Part shown: piece by piece, positions 62,788 to 64,000 of the stretch
Numbering within the stretch: the stretch's first letter is position 1
How the letters are laid out: every line of letters starts with the position of its first letter
Assembly (NCBI RefSeq): GCF_000247815.1
Contig: NC_021674.1
Location: 34,940,612 to 35,004,611 of the forward strand
Length of the DNA stretch: 64,000 nucleotides
Direction of reading: 5' to 3'
From: Ficedula albicollis
Lineage: Eukaryota; Chordata; Aves; Passeriformes; Muscicapidae
Notes under the pieces: generated by a model
Database searches by the model: none
What the model was told of the DNA's origin: nothing
The model's input: the letters and a program-made list of their open reading frames with translations, nothing else
Program-made: the position numbers and the translations under genes

Positions 62788-64000
62788 AAAATTTGGTGGG
62801 GAGTTAATTTCATCATATAGAATTCGATACAGGAGGTATAATTGCTCAGTTTATCCAATGATTCAAATAACCCACAGAGAGGCTATAACTTTGTCAGCAA
62901 TTTAATAAGTTTTTATGATAGAAAAGGTATTAACAAAGGAAAAATTAACAGAGAATATCAGGAAAAAAAACTTCCAGATGGCAAGATGTATTAGTTGGTG
63001 AATAACTTCCCAAGGGATGAGGTGGAAGCTGCATTGTCTGGAACTTTAAAAATAGACTGACAAATATAAGCAGACCTACAATAAGCAATGATCTTGCAGT
63101 GACAAGAGGGACTGTTCAGTCTTCTTCTCTAATATTTGTTCTTATTTACAGCTCTCATCCCCTTGCTCAGGGACTGTCCTTTCTGTGTGTACTCAAGCAG
63201 CTCCAAAAATCAAGAATGGTGGCATTCCCCTTCATCACCAGATCAGGCACTTCCAGTGTTAAATCCACAACTAGCAACAGCTTAGGTGCAAAATAATGCA
63301 GTTGGAACTGAAACCATCATAACCTCTACACTTCAGCAAAGAAGGTATCTAGAATAATCACTGTCTTTAACCTTCAGTTAAGAAAAAAAAACAAAGGCCA
63401 TGTACAAACTTTTTAGTATAAGTAAATGAACCCTTGAAAACAGTTGTCAATGAGGGTGAGGTGAGGAAACAACAGTTAGCAAAAACACAGATGTACTGTG
63501 TGTCCTATAAGGAAAAAGGTGATGGAAAAATATGAAGCATTATATTTGTTTTCCATGAGTACAAAAGCATATTGGCTCTCAAACACTGAGAAAAATTACA
63601 AGCAAAAGAGAATGGGTAAGATTATCAAACATCTTGGTGATGCTAGAAAACAGAACAAAGTTTAGTGGCACACATAGTTAATATTAATCCTTTCATTTGC
63701 AACTGACCTAAAACCTGATATCTTCGACAATTATTTATTCCATGTTTTTAGTACAGATGATACAAAAATCAAGCTCAATTTTTAAAATTACACCTTATTG
63801 CAAGGGGAAAAATAAGATTATATACTTATGGACTGATTCCCATTCAGACAAAAGAATGTGCTGTATTTTTAATGCTGTAGGACCTATGAAGGAATACAGT
63901 TTCAAGGTATGTTAGTATTACCTAACTTAATTTTTGAAAACAATAGAGAAATCTAAAAGCTTGACTTTCAAATACCCCTTAATTCATCCAAACAAAGAGT
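62788..64000. other. AT-rich sequence, nothing recognised
   Basis: Unique AT-rich DNA to the end of the window. No gene, transposon or RNA recognised. Confidence 0.55.

Overview
The window looks like AT-rich, gene-poor nuclear DNA from a bird, probably a songbird. The strongest evidence is three pieces of the CR1 non-LTR retrotransposon (about 10930-10980 and 26011-26472 on the minus strand, 62176-62787 on the plus strand). They carry the avian CR1 3' end, the 'tcatagg/tcatagag...gttgga' motif in reverse complement and '...ggactcaatgatcctt...tccaactcag' on the plus strand. A solo LTR of avian endogenous-retrovirus (ERVL-like) type at 8630-9352 supports the same reading. There is no bacterial gene organisation: open frames are short, overlap at random, mostly start at non-ATG codons, and the longest ones are translations of homopolymers or microsatellites.

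I recognise no complete protein-coding gene, rRNA, tRNA or known ncRNA. The window could be an intergenic desert or the inside of large introns. Three short stretches on the plus strand have convincing or suggestive splice architecture: a 67-nt segment at 22742-22808 with an ATG behind an in-frame stop, a 36-nt microexon-like segment at 33150-33185 with branch point, acceptor and consensus donor, and a possible terminal exon at 39232-39426. Read naively, their phases do not join into one protein, so they are independent candidates. An A-rich 92-codon ATG frame at 36801-37079 resembles decayed retroviral coding DNA in composition but was not identified.

Layout: 1-7173 is AT-rich unique sequence, broken by a 197-base C tract between two 23-base T runs (2403-2646) and a GAACAT hexamer array (3634-3698). 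7174-7958 is a near-perfect 393-bp tandem duplication. About 8140-9652 is an LTR nest: a 723-bp solo LTR with a perfect 5-bp target duplication sits inside the remains of a related LTR. 9653-26010 is mostly unique AT-rich DNA. 27831-28974 is an identical 539-bp duplication separated by 66 A. 36103-49080 holds many small tandem duplications, a second A/C homopolymer block (40562-40689) and two inverted repeats. 54338-54505 is a long TCC array. 62176-62787 is a CR1 fragment carrying three internal duplications of its own.

The most distinctive features are two. First, three long homopolymer tracts are each bounded by direct repeats: T23-G / C197 / T23-G, A20 / C86 / A20, and 539 bp / A66 / the same 539 bp. 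This may be an assembly or consensus artefact, or a real instability. Second, short tandem duplications of 39-605 bp are unusually abundant, with 0 to about 4% divergence between copies, which suggests different ages.
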